Positions 26,100-35,302 of a stretch of DNA of 64,000 nucleotides are shown here, in pieces. The stretch's first letter is position 1, and the number at the start of each line of letters is the position of its first letter. The position numbers and the translations under genes were made by a program. The stretch spans positions 62,001-126,000 of the forward strand of contig SAQE01000010.1 of assembly GCA_004020545.1 (NCBI GenBank), in the 5' to 3' direction. The notes below the pieces were generated by a model. It worked only from the letters and a program-made list of their open reading frames with translations, made no database searches and had not been told where the DNA came from. This stretch comes from Mesorhizobium sp. GTDB lineage: Bacteria > Pseudomonadota > Alphaproteobacteria > Rhizobiales > Rhizobiaceae.

Positions 26100-27269
26100 A
26101 TGCAGTTCATCGATCTTGGCGCGCAGCGCGAACGAATCCGCGACCGGCTGAAAGCCGCGATCGACCGCGTGGTCGAAGACGGGCGTTACATCCTCGGGCC
26201 CCAGGTCACCGAATTCGAGAACAAGCTCGCGGCTTACGTCGGCGTCAAGCATGTGGTGGCCTGCGCCAACGGCACCGATGCGTTGCTTCTGCCGCTGTTT
26301 GCCGCCGGCATCGGTCCGGGCGACGCCGTGTTCGTGCCGAGCTTCACCTTCGCCGCGACGGCCGAAGTGGTAGCGCTCGCCAAGGCCGAGCCTGTCTTCG
26401 TCGACGTCGATCCCGACACCTACAATATCGACATCGCGAGCCTCGAGGCGGCGATCGAGATGATCAGGAAGGAAGGCCGGCTGAAGCCGAAGGCGATCAT
26501 CCCGGTCGATCTCTTCGGGCTTGCCGCCGATTATCAGGCGATCATGGCGATCGCCAAGCGCGAGAACCTGCTGGTGATCGAGGATGCTGCCCAATCGATG
26601 GGCGGCTCCGCCGACGGCCAGTCGATCGGCGGTTCCGCCGACGCCAAGATGTGCGGCGCCTTCGGCCATGTCGGCTCGACCAGCTTCTATCCGGCGAAGC
26701 CGCTGGGCTGCTACGGTGACGGCGGCGCGATGTTCACCAATGATGCTGCGCTGGCCGACAAGCTCAGATCCTTCGCCTTCCACGGCAAAGGCGAGACCCA
26801 GTACGACAACGTCCGCGTCGGCATCAATTCGCGCCTCGACACGCTGCAGGCGGCAATCCTGATTGAGAAGCTTGCCATCCTCGAGGAAGAGATGGTGGCG
26901 CGGCAGGCCGTCGCAGACCGCTATGCCAAAGGGCTTGGCGACATCGTCAAGGCATCACGCAATCTGGGTCACGGCCGCTCGGCCTGGGCGCAGTACGCCA
27001 TCGAGACGCCGAAGCGCGACGGTCTGAAGGCCCATCTCGGCGAAAAGGGCATCCCGTCGGTCATCTATTATGTGAAGCCGCTGCACGAGCAGGTCGCCTA
27101 TCGCGACTATCCGCGCACGCCGACCGGCCTCGCCGTTTCGGAAAAGCTGCCGAAACAGATTCTTTGCCTGCCCATGCACGCCTATCTCGGCGAAGCCGAC
27201 CAGGACAAGATCATCGAGACGATCCGCAACTACATCGGCTCGAACTCGGCGCACGTCGCGGCGGCGTAA
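26100..27269 (+). CDS. DegT/DnrJ/EryC1/StrS aminotransferase (nucleotide-sugar type)
   Basis: A 389-residue pyridoxal-phosphate enzyme of the sugar aminotransferase family. The substrate loop CANGTDALLLPL (about 55-66), the cofactor-stacking VIEDAAQSMGGS (159-170) and the Schiff-base lysine in STSFYPAKPLGCYGDGGA (Lys about 200) are all present, as is the later YDNVRVGINSRLDTLQAAIL. Such enzymes convert keto-nucleotide sugars to amino sugars used in O-antigen or exopolysaccharide (for example WbpE/WlbC types). It stands alone here, 5 kb before the polysaccharide region, so its pathway partner is not certain. No intact gene follows for over 1 kb. Confidence 0.88.
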   Translation: MQFIDLGAQRERIRDRLKAAIDRVVEDGRYILGPQVTEFENKLAAYVGVKHVVACANGTDALLLPLFAAGIGPGDAVFVPSFTFAATAEVVALAKAEPVFVDVDPDTYNIDIASLEAAIEMIRKEGRLKPKAIIPVDLFGLAADYQAIMAIAKRENLLVIEDAAQSMGGSADGQSIGGSADAKMCGAFGHVGSTSFYPAKPLGCYGDGGAMFTNDAALADKLRSFAFHGKGETQYDNVRVGINSRLDTLQAAILIEKLAILEEEMVARQAVADRYAKGLGDIVKASRNLGHGRSAWAQYAIETPKRDGLKAHLGEKGIPSVIYYVKPLHEQVAYRDYPRTPTGLAVSEKLPKQILCLPMHAYLGEADQDKIIETIRNYIGSNSAHVAAA

Positions 27270-27411
27270 AGAGCCCCATACGCGAGATCACGGTCTCGGC
27301 GGGTATGCCTCCAGCAGTAGGCGCCGATCGCGGCGCCAACGCCATGATGCCCTAGGCTGTTCCGGTCGTCGTGACGTATTCCGACAGGCCGATACGTGCG
27401 TTGAAGTTCGT

Positions 27412-27503
27412 CAGTATGGCCGCGAGAAGGTATTCGCTTCGAACCAGCCATATGCGCGTCGTCATAGGCGACATGACCAGGATCGACCAGCGCAGGAGGT
27501 CAT
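27412..27503 (-). pseudogene. VapC-like PIN toxin remnant
   Basis: Directly after the broken vapB, the minus strand encodes ALVDPGHVAYDDAH (plus 27452-27493) and then, one frame over, WFEANTFSR (plus 27420-27446). These match the usual VapC start, where LLALVDP-x-H-V-x-H-x-x-A-H is followed by WFEAN. The leading D of the PIN active site and the rest of the domain are missing or out of frame. It is a dead fragment. The identification is from pattern memory of the family. Confidence 0.6.
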
Positions 27504-27728
27504 GGAAGCTCGTCACGCAAGGCATTGACCGTGTCAAGCGTGATAGGAGGGTGCATCCGGCCGAGGTGACAGTAGAGGAATCCCGTTGCGCTTGCCGCCG
27601 GCTTGCGGGCGGCGCAGAGAGCGTCGGGCGAGATCGGTGATGATCTCGCCGACGCTGCGATTCTACTGCCGGGCCATCGCCTTGGCTGCGATCAAGACGT
27701 CGTCATCGATTGCCAGTGTGGTTCTCAT
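27500..27728 (-). pseudogene. VapB-like ribbon-helix-helix antitoxin, broken by a stop and a frameshift
   Basis: ATG at 27728 has GAGGAGGGCGAT upstream. The protein reads MRTTLAIDDDVLIAAKAMAR-Q and then meets an in-frame TAG (27663-27665). It continues NRSVGEIITDLARRSLRRP, KRNGIPLLSPRP and, after a further frame change near the end, ITLDTVNALRDELP. This is the standard VapB layout (ribbon-helix-helix N-terminus, GIPLL motif, VNALRDELP tail) with two inactivating lesions. It overlaps the vapC remnant start by a few bases, as in live vapBC operons. Confidence 0.75.
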
Positions 27729-27811
27729 ATCGCCCTCCTCGGACAAATTGAGCGGCGACGACGGATACTCAAGCGGAATGCGGGGCCGCAACCTGGTGAG
27801 ACACCGTCGTT

Positions 27812-27840
27812 TGGGTATTTATGGGTATATTTTTGGGTAT
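27812..27840. repeat. Triple TGGGTAT direct repeat before the Fic remnant
   Basis: TGGGTAT occurs at 27812-27818, 27822-27828 and 27834-27840 within an AT-rich run. It lies exactly at the start of the broken Fic gene. It might be a recombination scar or a former promoter/operator region. No function can be assigned. Confidence 0.4.
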
Positions 27841-28242
27841 GACTCTGAAGATCGATTCCCTGCAGATTACCCCCGCAATCCAGAGATTGATGAGTTCAAA
27901 GGGGCTTGGCGGGCGCTGGGCACGCTCGCGCCAGAGCGCCTATCGGCTCTGCGCCGCGTTGCGACCATCGAGAACATTGGCGCTTCTACCCGTATCGAAG
28001 GCAGTGAGCTTACGGACGCCGAAGTGAAGCGGCTCCTTGCCAACCTCGACATCAAATCCTTCGAAACCCGCGACGAGCAGGAGGTCGCCGGTTATGCGCA
28101 AGTGATGGAAACGATCTTCTCACATTTCGATGCGATTGATCTGACCGAAACCACGTCATGCAGCTGCACCGTACCTGCTGGCGTTCAGCAACAAAGATGA
28201 GCGTCATCGCGGCGCGTACAATACACTGGTGCGCTTCGACGC
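27839..28242 (+). pseudogene. Fic-family protein, truncated with several frameshifts
   Basis: ATG at 27839 reads MTLKIDSLQITPAIQ, a typical Fic N-terminus. After a frame change it goes on as EIDEFKGAWRALGTLAPERL, ASTRIEGSELTDAEVKRLL and DEQEVAGYAQVMETIFSHFD up to LTE. Two more frame changes then give NHVMQLHR and YLLAFSNKDERHRGAYNTL. This is the Fic N-terminal domain and the start of the Fic fold. The catalytic HPFxxGNGR motif and everything after are gone. It can no longer AMPylate. It lies beside the broken vapBC pair, between intact degT and cysQ. Confidence 0.78.
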
Positions 28243-28312
28243 ACGCTCGTCGCCACCAATCTCGGCGATGTGGTCCGCGCCGTGGTTGATCGGGCCAGCG
28301 ACGCTATCATGA

Positions 28313-29128
28313 TCAGCTTGGCCTGGCGACTTTGCCGCTGGCAATGAAATGCGGGTTGGCGAAATCCGTGTCGCTCACTTGGTTGCGCTTGCCGTAGACG
28401 AGCGGCTCGCCGTCCAGCGTGCGGGTCATGCCGCCGGCTGCGCGCAGCACCGCATCGCCTGCCGCCGTGTCCCATTCCATGGTGCGGCCAAAGCGCGGAT
28501 AGATGTCGGCCTCGGCGGCGGCGAGCAGGCAGAATTTCAGCGATGAGCCGATCGAGACGATTTCGGCGGCGCCGAGATCGCGGATAAAGGCCTCGGTTTC
28601 CGGCGTGTTGTGCGAGCGGCTGGCGACGACGGCTAGCGGCGCGCTCGCTTCGCGCACGGCAATCGGTCGGCGGCCGACGATGCGAAAGTCGCTGTCCACG
28701 TCGATGGACTCAGCCTTGCCCGGGCGGCCGGAGAAAAGGCGTCCCGTGCAAGGCGCGAAGACGACGCCCACTTCCGGCACGCCATGGCGCGCCAGCGCGA
28801 TGTTGACGGTGAAATCGGTGCGGCGGTTGACGAATTCCTTGGTGCCGTCGAGCGGATCGATGAGGAAGAAGGCGCTGTCGAGATCGGGCGTCGCGACGCC
28901 CGCCGCAACCTCCTCCTCCGCCACGCAAGGGATGTCCGGATAAGCGGCGCGCAGGCCGGCCAGGATGATCTTCTCGCTTGCGCGGTCAGCTTCCGTCACC
29001 GGCGAAGAGTCGGATTTTTCATCGACAGCGCATCCTTCGTGGAAGACGCGCATCACCTCGCGCCCGGCATCGAGCGCCAGGCGCTCGAACACGCCGAGCA
29101 TCGCCTCGTCGTCAGATGCCGCCGCCAT
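28313..29128 (-). CDS. cysQ: 3'(2'),5'-bisphosphate nucleotidase CysQ
   Basis: About 271 residues, an inositol-monophosphatase-fold enzyme that removes phosphate from PAP/PAPS, relieving product inhibition in sulfate assimilation. I prefer ATG at 29128 to the TTG at 29149. The metal site is seen as ETDRAS-like [11 protein letters not shown], then [22 protein letters not shown] (DPLDGT motif) and the C-terminal [15 protein letters not shown]. It overlaps the end of cysNC by 17 bases, so it is the third gene of cysD-cysNC-cysQ. Confidence 0.94.
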   Translation of the reverse strand: MAAASDDEAMLGVFERLALDAGREVMRVFHEGCAVDEKSDSSPVTEADRASEKIILAGLRAAYPDIPCVAEEEVAAGVATPDLDSAFFLIDPLDGTKEFVNRRTDFTVNIALARHGVPEVGVVFAPCTGRLFSGRPGKAESIDVDSDFRIVGRRPIAVREASAPLAVVASRSHNTPETEAFIRDLGAAEIVSIGSSLKFCLLAAAEADIYPRFGRTMEWDTAAGDAVLRAAGGMTRTLDGEPLVYGKRNQVSDTDFANPHFIASGKVARPS

Positions 29129-31049
29129 TGTCGTACTGCTCTTGGGCAATGTCTCGCTCGGTCAGCCAGTGTTCCAGGGCTTCCGCCATCTCCTCAGGCG
29201 TCCTGCCGAGAGTCTCGAGATGGATTTCGGGGTTCTCGGGCGCCTCGTAAGGAGAATCGACGCCGGTGAAATTCTTGATCTCGCCGCTCAGCGCTCGCGC
29301 GTAAAGACCCTTCGGATCGCGCCGGGCGCATTCCTCGAACGGCGTGTCGACGAACACCTCCACGAATTCGCCCTCGGCCATCAGCTCGCGCGCCATGCGC
29401 CGCTCGGCGCTGAAGGGCGAGATGAAGGAGACGATGACGATCAGCCCGGCATCGGCCATCAGCTTGGCCACCTCGGCGACGCGGCGGATGTTCTCCACGC
29501 GATCGGCATCGGTGAAGCCGAGATCGCGGTTGAGGCCGTGGCGGACATTGTCGCCGTCGAGGATGTAGGTGTGGCGACCCGAAGCGAACAGCTTCTTCTC
29601 GAAGAGATTTGCGATGGTCGACTTGCCCGAGCCGGACAGGCCGGTGAACCAGAACACCGCCGGGCGCTGGTTCTTCAGGTCGCTGCGGCCGCGCTTGCCG
29701 ACATCGAGCGACTGCCAGTGGATGTTCTCGGCGCGACGCAGCGAATGCAGGATCATGCCGGCGCCGACGGTGGCGTTTGTGATGCGGTCGATCAGGATGA
29801 AAGCGCCGGTCGTGCGGTTCTCGGCAAAAGGATCGAAGGCGATCGGCGCCCGCGTCGAGATGTTGCAGACACCGACCCCGTTGATGTCGAGCGATTTCGC
29901 CGCCTCATGCGCGAAGTCGTTGACGTTGACCCGGTATTTGAGATCGGTGACGGTTGCGCTCACCTGGTCGGTCTCGGTACGCAAAATGTAGGAGCGGCCG
30001 GGCAGCAGCGCCTGCTCGTCGAACCAGACGATGTTGGCGGCGAACTGGTCGGCGACCTGCGGACGCGCGGCCGGCGACACCAGCATGTTGCCGCGCGACA
30101 CCTCGACCTCGTCCTCGAGGACGAGCGTGATGGCCTGGCCGGCAACCGCCCGCTCGAGATCGCCGCCATGGGCGACGATGCGCTTAACGCGAGAGGCCCT
30201 GCCCGATTTGGCGACGACCACCTCATCGCCTTGCGAAACCGTTCCAGAGGCGATGGTGCCGGCAAAGCCGCGAAAATCGAGGTTGGGACGGTTCACATAC
30301 TGGACCGGGAAACGGAACGGCAGCTCAACGACGGCCTCGTCGACCGACACGGTTTCCAGATGCTCGATCAGCGACGGCCCGGAGTACCAGGGCGTGCGCT
30401 CCGAGCGACTGGTGACATTGTCGCCAAAACGCGCCGACATCGGGATCGGCACGATGCTGGTGAAGCCTAGGTTCTGCGCAAACTCGCTGTAGTCCGCCAC
30501 GATCTGGTCGAACACGGCCTTATCGAAGCCGACGAGGTCGATCTTGTTGACGGCAAGCACGATGTGCCGGATGCCGAGCAGCGAGGCGATGATCGAATGG
30601 CGCCTGGTCTGGCGCAGCACGCCCTGGCGAGCATCGATCAGCACGATGGCGAGATCGGCGGTCGATGCGCCAGTCGCCATGTTGCGCGTGTATTGTTCGT
30701 GGCCGGGCGTATCGGCGACGATGAACTTGCGCTTCGGCGTGGCGAAGAAGCGGTAGGCGACATCGATGGTGATGCCCTGCTCGCGCTCGGCCTCCAGACC
30801 GTCGACCAGGAGCGCGAAGTCGACGTCGTCGCCGGTGGTGCCGTGCTTGCGCGAATCGCGCTCGAGCGCGGCGAGCTGGTCCTCGAAGATCTGCTTGGTG
30901 TCGGAGAGCAGCCGGCCGATCAGCGTCGACTTGCCGTCGTCGACCGAGCCGCAGGTGAGGAAGCGCAGCAGCGACTTCTTCTCCTGCGCGGCCATGTAGT
31001 CGCGGATCGAGTCTGTCGGGGCGAGGCTCTTGGCCATGATGTGGCGCAT
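29112..31049 (-). CDS. cysNC: Bifunctional sulfate adenylyltransferase subunit 1 / APS kinase CysNC
   Basis: A 645-residue fusion. The N-terminal part (about 1-440) is an EF-Tu-like GTPase, CysN, with [37 protein letters not shown] and NKIDLVG. It drives ATP-sulfurylase with CysD. The C-terminal part (about 460-645) is APS kinase CysC, with [40 protein letters not shown] and the [17 protein letters not shown] lid. The product is PAPS, the donor for sulfation and sulfate reduction. The start ATG at 31049 is 2 bases after the cysD stop. Rhizobia often carry this fusion (NodQ is a relative). No sulfotransferase gene is seen in the window. Confidence 0.96.
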   Translation of the reverse strand: MRHIMAKSLAPTDSIRDYMAAQEKKSLLRFLTCGSVDDGKSTLIGRLLSDTKQIFEDQLAALERDSRKHGTTGDDVDFALLVDGLEAEREQGITIDVAYRFFATPKRKFIVADTPGHEQYTRNMATGASTADLAIVLIDARQGVLRQTRRHSIIASLLGIRHIVLAVNKIDLVGFDKAVFDQIVADYSEFAQNLGFTSIVPIPMSARFGDNVTSRSERTPWYSGPSLIEHLETVSVDEAVVELPFRFPVQYVNRPNLDFRGFAGTIASGTVSQGDEVVVAKSGRASRVKRIVAHGGDLERAVAGQAITLVLEDEVEVSRGNMLVSPAARPQVADQFAANIVWFDEQALLPGRSYILRTETDQVSATVTDLKYRVNVNDFAHEAAKSLDINGVGVCNISTRAPIAFDPFAENRTTGAFILIDRITNATVGAGMILHSLRRAENIHWQSLDVGKRGRSDLKNQRPAVFWFTGLSGSGKSTIANLFEKKLFASGRHTYILDGDNVRHGLNRDLGFTDADRVENIRRVAEVAKLMADAGLIVIVSFISPFSAERRMARELMAEGEFVEVFVDTPFEECARRDPKGLYARALSGEIKNFTGVDSPYEAPENPEIHLETLGRTPEEMAEALEHWLTERDIAQEQYDNGGGI

Positions 31050-31051
31050 TA

Positions 31052-31957
31052 TCAGAAATACCCCTCGCGCTTCTTCTTTTCCATGGAACCTGCCTCGTCG
31101 CGATCGATGAGGCGGCCCTGGCGCTCAGACGTGCGGGCGGTCAGCATCTCGCCGACGATGGCTTCAAGTGTATCAGCATCGGATTCGATGGCGCCCGTCA
31201 GCGGGTAGCAGCCCAGTGTGCGGAAGCGCACGAGACGGTTCTCGACCGTCTCGCCGGGACGCAGTTGCATGCGGTCGTCGTCCTTGAGGATGAGCATGCC
31301 GTCGCGCTCGACGACCGGCCGCTCCTTGGCAAAGTAAAGCGGCACGATCGGGATATTCTCCTGCAAGATGTACTGCCAGATGTCGAGCTCGGTCCAGTTC
31401 GACAGCGGGAAGACGCGGATCGATTCGCCCGGCGCGATGCGGGTATTGAAGATCTTCCACATTTCCGGCCGCTGGTTCTTCGGATCCCAGGCGTGGTGAG
31501 CGTTGCGGAAGGAAAAGATGCGCTCCTTGGCGCGCGACTTCTCCTCGTCGCGGCGGGCGCCGCCGAAGGCCGCGTCGAAACCGTATTTGTCGAGCGCCTG
31601 GCGCAGCGCCACGGTCTTCATCACATGGGTGTGGGTGTTGGAGCCATGATCGAAGGGATTGATGTTGTCGCGAACGCCGTCTTCGTTGACGTGGACGAGC
31701 AGGTCGAAGCCGAGCTTCTGCGCCATCTGATCGCGAAAGGCGATCATCTCGCGGAACTTCCAGGTCGTGTCGACATGCAGGAAGGGAAAAGGCGGCTTGG
31801 CCGGATAGAAGGCCTTCATCGCCAGATGCATCAGCACGGAGGAATCCTTGCCGACCGAATAGAGCATCACCGGCTTGGAGAAAGAGGCCGCGACCTCACG
31901 GAAGATGTGGATGGATTCGGCTTCGAGCCGCTGCAGATGCGTGAGCGCGATGTTCAT
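31052..31957 (-). CDS. cysD: Sulfate adenylyltransferase subunit 2 CysD
   Basis: A 301-residue adenylyltransferase of the PP-loop (PAPS reductase-like) fold that joins sulfate and ATP into APS, with CysN as GTPase partner. The start is ATG at 31957, giving the conserved N-terminus [20 protein letters not shown]. The PP-loop is [20 protein letters not shown] (about 34-53). [20 protein letters not shown] and [15 protein letters not shown] are family hallmarks. It leads the cysD-cysNC-cysQ operon. The upstream region holds a GTTCGCGAAC palindrome that may be regulatory. Confidence 0.96.
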   Translation of the reverse strand: MNIALTHLQRLEAESIHIFREVAASFSKPVMLYSVGKDSSVLMHLAMKAFYPAKPPFPFLHVDTTWKFREMIAFRDQMAQKLGFDLLVHVNEDGVRDNINPFDHGSNTHTHVMKTVALRQALDKYGFDAAFGGARRDEEKSRAKERIFSFRNAHHAWDPKNQRPEMWKIFNTRIAPGESIRVFPLSNWTELDIWQYILQENIPIVPLYFAKERPVVERDGMLILKDDDRMQLRPGETVENRLVRFRTLGCYPLTGAIESDADTLEAIVGEMLTARTSERQGRLIDRDEAGSMEKKKREGYF

Positions 31958-32394
31958 GGACTTTTCAAGCGTTCTTTCGTGCCGGCCAGATCTTGCAGCA
32001 GGCGATTGGCGCGGTTCCCTCAAACAGCCCGTCAAGCCCTGGACACTTCTCGCGGGCGTTCTAGCAGATCGGCGTCGCGCATAACAATGCAAGACGCGCG
32101 CCAAGCGGCATGGTTCGCGAACGAATTTTCCAAGTAAGCCCTATAAAGTGGAAATTCCTGCCAGACACACTGAGCAGTTGAAGGGCGATGAAAAAGCTAT
32201 TGCCTTGATCGGGCAGGCTGGACATCCAAGGTCTTTCATCCCTACCGGCGATTTTTAGGTGAACATGCTTCGGCCGCCCCTATCAGAAACCGGGGCCAGC
32301 CGCTATACCGGCGCGGGAACGGGGCGAGACGCGACAGAACCGGGGGGAGGGCAGCTGTTCGCCCGCCACCGCGGGTCCGCGTGCGACTGGAAGA
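31958..32394. other. Divergent intergenic region between cysD and the O-antigen ligase gene
   Basis: 437 bases without a convincing gene. It contains the palindrome GTTCGCGAAC (32113-32122) and, next to it, an imperfect inverted repeat AATTTTCCA (32124-32132)/TGGAAATT (32149-32156). These are candidates for regulation of cysD on the minus strand. The plus-strand part nearest the ligase is GC-rich with open frames that are only shadows. I cannot place promoters with confidence. Confidence 0.4.
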
Positions 32395-33702
32395 TTGCGA
32401 AGCAAGGCATTGAACCCGTTCACATCGCTCCGGCGCCAGCTCACGCCGACACAGATCAATATCTATTTCTCGATCGTCTGCTTCTTCTCTCCGCCTGTAC
32501 TGGGGTCGGTGGTCAGCTTCGTCTTCAGTGGCGGCGCGCTCTGGTCCGTGTTTCTGCTGGCCTCCGGGCGACGGCAGCTCAACATCGACCGGCCGATGCT
32601 CACCATGACGGTGGCCATCTACGCCTATTGCGGAGCCATGGTGCTGGCCTCGATCGTCAACGGTGCGCTCGGGCCGGATCTGAAATATTTCCTGCCGCTG
32701 ATCACTCTGCTGTTCTTCCCGATCTCCTATTCAACCTGGAGCATCACGGAGAAAGCCACCCTCGCGCGCATAGCCGTGTTGGCGAGCGCCGCGGCGTGTT
32801 TCGGCGCGGTGGCGATCGCCATCGCCCAGTATCACTGGAGCGGCGTCAGGGCCGAGGGCGGCGCCGGCAATCCAATCGTGTTTGCGACGGTTACCTGCCT
32901 TGCGGTCATGATGTGCCTTGCTGGCGCGCTCTCCGGCATCGTGAAAGGATGGAAGCTGCTGGCCGTCGCGGCGCTCGCCGGAGCAGTGGCCATCATCTAT
33001 TCCGAGTCGCGCATGATCTGGGTGGCCATGCTGATTGGCGCCGTCGCCGTTCTCCTGGTCAACCGGCGCAGGTTCGCAGCGGTGAATTTGACACGTCTGG
33101 TCATAACAGCAGGCGCGGCATGCCTGGTGGTCGCGGCAATTGGCTTCCCCATCATCATGGACCGCACCGATTTCCTGTTCGGCGAATGGGACGCGCTGGC
33201 CACCAAGGGCAACTACTTGACGCCGCTCGGCCTGCGCGTGGCGATGTGGCGGATCGGTCTCGGCGCGTTCCGCGAGATGCCGATTTTCGGTCATGGCATC
33301 TCGGGCAGCCGAGCGCTGATGAAACAGGGCTTCCACGACCAGTTTGGCCTGGATCAAGGTTTCAGCCATTTCCACAATGGCTTTATCACCGCGCTGGTGG
33401 AGGCCGGCGTGTTGGGCGCGCTTTTCCTGGCGGCGATCTTTGTGGTCGCGGCCTGGAACGCGGCGAGGGTGCTGCGTCTCAGTGTCGATCCCGTGGAGCG
33501 GTTCGGCGCAACAATGATCATCGTCACCGTCATCACCTATCTCATCGGCGGCCTCACCGGCATTCTGGTCGGCCACGACATTCTCGATGCGACGCTGATG
33601 GTATTCCTGGTTTGCGGAACCTATCTGGCTTGCGGACGAACGGTGTCGCCGACCGGCAAGAGCGCCGCCGCCATCCCATCGGCCGCCGGCCAACGATCAT
33701 GA
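32395..33702 (+). CDS. O-antigen ligase / polymerase-family membrane protein
   Basis: About 435 residues with roughly ten or more hydrophobic segments; the TTG start at 32395 (or TTG at 32410) is uncertain. The C-terminal half has the long periplasmic loop typical of the Wzy_C/RfaL family, with GHGISGSRALMKQGF, SHFHNGFITALVEAGVLGAL (H-N-x-F-L-like motif) and a following membrane helix. Members either ligate undecaprenyl-linked O chains to lipid A-core or polymerise repeat units; sequence alone does not tell which. It overlaps the next gene by 4 bases (ATGA). Confidence 0.8.
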   Translation: MRSKALNPFTSLRRQLTPTQINIYFSIVCFFSPPVLGSVVSFVFSGGALWSVFLLASGRRQLNIDRPMLTMTVAIYAYCGAMVLASIVNGALGPDLKYFLPLITLLFFPISYSTWSITEKATLARIAVLASAAACFGAVAIAIAQYHWSGVRAEGGAGNPIVFATVTCLAVMMCLAGALSGIVKGWKLLAVAALAGAVAIIYSESRMIWVAMLIGAVAVLLVNRRRFAAVNLTRLVITAGAACLVVAAIGFPIIMDRTDFLFGEWDALATKGNYLTPLGLRVAMWRIGLGAFREMPIFGHGISGSRALMKQGFHDQFGLDQGFSHFHNGFITALVEAGVLGALFLAAIFVVAAWNAARVLRLSVDPVERFGATMIIVTVITYLIGGLTGILVGHDILDATLMVFLVCGTYLACGRTVSPTGKSAAAIPSAAGQRS

Positions 33703-34637
33703 AGGTCCTGGTTACCGGCGCTACGGGGCTGATCGGACGACAGGTCGTCGGCCGGCTGCGCCAGGCCAAGTTCGACATATGTGTTGTTTCCCGGCAACCA
33801 GAAAGGCCGTCGGCTATCGGCGAGGCGCTTCCGCTGCCCGGCGCCGAAGCCCCGGACGAAGCTTTCCTGGCGCTGATGCACGATGTGACCCATGTCGTCC
33901 ACTGCGCGGCGCTCAACAACGACCGCGACGCCGGCGAAGCCGGCTACCGGGCCGCCAATGCGACGCTGACCGGGCGGCTGGCCAAGGTGGCAGCCGCATG
34001 TGCCAGCGGGCGCTTCATCTACCTTTCCTCGATCCGCGCCGTGGCCGGCTCGGGCTTCAGCGGTACAATCAACGAGGCGACGCCCCCTGCCCCGCAATGC
34101 GCCTATGGCCGCTCCAAGCGCGAAGGCGAGATCGTGATGCTCAATGCCTACGCGTCGGCAGGACGCTCGGACGCTACGGCGCTGCGCCTGCCGCCCGTCT
34201 ACGGCGAGGGCATGAAGGGCAATATGGGAGCGCTGCTGCGGCTTGCCGACAGCGCCCTGCCGTTGCCGGCCGGCGCCCTGGCAGGTTTGCGTTCGCTGAT
34301 CTCGTGCGAGACGGCCGCGGACGCGGTGCTGCACCTTCTCAGCCATCCGGGACCGCTTCGCCCGGCCTATGTCGCGGCCGATGCATCCCCTGTTGCGATG
34401 TCCGAAATCATCACCGCGTTCCGGCAGGGCTTCAACCGTCCGCCGCGCCTTTTGCCAACGCCGGCCCTGCCGCTCCGGCTGGCGGCGATGCTACTCGGCA
34501 AGCAGGCTTCGTGGCGAGCCCTGACCGCAACGCAGATCTGCGATCCATCGCTGCTGGCATCGGAAGGCTGGACGCCGGAAACCGATACCGTCGACCGGCT
34601 TCGCGACTTGGCGCGTCATGCTGCTCGGGCCCGGTAA
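33699..34637 (+). CDS. NAD-dependent epimerase/reductase of nucleotide sugars
   Basis: A 312-residue extended short-chain dehydrogenase, starting at ATG 33699. Motifs: MKVLVTGATGLIGRQVVGRL (Rossmann GxxGxxG, 1-20), VVHCAALNND, YLSSIRAVAGSG and the catalytic YGRSKREGE (Tyr-x-x-x-Lys). Next to a sugar-1-phosphate transferase and a WbpM-like dehydratase it resembles WreQ of Rhizobium etli (or WbpV). Those enzymes reduce the 4-keto intermediate to UDP-QuiNAc; this role is inferred from the trio. The 3' end overlaps the convergent sugar transferase gene by 22 bases. Confidence 0.82.
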   Translation: MKVLVTGATGLIGRQVVGRLRQAKFDICVVSRQPERPSAIGEALPLPGAEAPDEAFLALMHDVTHVVHCAALNNDRDAGEAGYRAANATLTGRLAKVAAACASGRFIYLSSIRAVAGSGFSGTINEATPPAPQCAYGRSKREGEIVMLNAYASAGRSDATALRLPPVYGEGMKGNMGALLRLADSALPLPAGALAGLRSLISCETAADAVLHLLSHPGPLRPAYVAADASPVAMSEIITAFRQGFNRPPRLLPTPALPLRLAAMLLGKQASWRALTATQICDPSLLASEGWTPETDTVDRLRDLARHAARAR

Positions 34638-35161
34638 AATGTGCCAAGCAAGATTTTGACGTCGAGACCGATCGAAGCGGTCTTTACATAGGCCGCGTCG
34701 GTCTCGGCGCAGAGCCTCGGGTCGGACATGTCGATGCCCTTGATCTGCGCGAGCCCCGTTATGCCCGGGAGCACGGCCAGCACATCCAACTGCCTTCGCC
34801 GTTCGATGAGCTCGGTCTGCGTCGGCAGGCATGGACGGGGGCCGACAAGGCTCATCTCACCTTTCAGCACGTTCCAGAGCTGCGGCAGTTCGTCGATCTT
34901 CGTCCCACGCAGCACAGTGCCGACCGCGGTGACCGAACTGGCCGGCGCCTCATGAGTGGGCAAGGAAGGCGTGTCCTGATGCATCGTGCGCAGCTTGTGG
35001 CAGGCAAAGAGAGCGCCCTGCCGCCCGACGCGGCGCTGCGAAAATATGGCGGGCCCAGGCGACGTCGCCCGGATAGCCAGTATGGCGGCCAGCACGACAG
35101 GCGACGTCACCGCCAGCATCGCGGCCGCGATAATCAGGTCGAAAGCCCGCTTTGCCGTCAC
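34616..35161 (-). CDS. Initiating sugar-1-phosphate transferase (bacterial sugar transferase, PglC-like)
   Basis: 181 residues: the minimal monotopic phosphoglycosyltransferase, lacking the N-terminal membrane domain of WcaJ/WbaP. The reentrant helix region is KRAFDLIIAAAMLAVTSPV (4-22). It is followed by ATSPGPAIFSQRRVGRQG, KLRTMHQD, RGTKIDELPQLWNVLKGEMS (with the catalytic Asp-Glu) and MSLVGPRP. The enzyme moves a sugar-1-phosphate onto undecaprenyl phosphate at the inner membrane and so starts O-unit synthesis. It is similar in size and context to WreU (QuiNAc-1-phosphate) of R. etli. It is encoded convergent to the reductase and downstream of the dehydratase gene. Confidence 0.88.
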   Translation of the reverse strand: MTAKRAFDLIIAAAMLAVTSPVVLAAILAIRATSPGPAIFSQRRVGRQGALFACHKLRTMHQDTPSLPTHEAPASSVTAVGTVLRGTKIDELPQLWNVLKGEMSLVGPRPCLPTQTELIERRRQLDVLAVLPGITGLAQIKGIDMSDPRLCAETDAAYVKTASIGLDVKILLGTFYRARAA

Positions 35162-35302
35162 GATTGAGACCCGTCGCCGGTGAATACCGCGCCATCCTTC
35201 GTGCCCAAGAGAACGGCCACGCGCTGATTCTGTCTGGTCACGGCTTCACCTGCGAGGCGTTCGAACAGGGCTTCAACAGCCAATCGGACGGGCGGCACGG
35301 GT

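Noticed and set aside
27352-27537. A 61-codon minus-strand frame as a small gene
   Set aside because: It overlaps the vapBC remnants in a different frame, and its sequence is not protein-like. The relic reading explains the region better.
32259-34637. A 792-codon plus-strand frame covering the O-antigen ligase region and the epimerase
   Set aside because: Only its last 312 codons (from 33699) look like a protein. The upstream part is out-of-frame with the clearly coding ligase and is Arg/His/Gly-rich noise.
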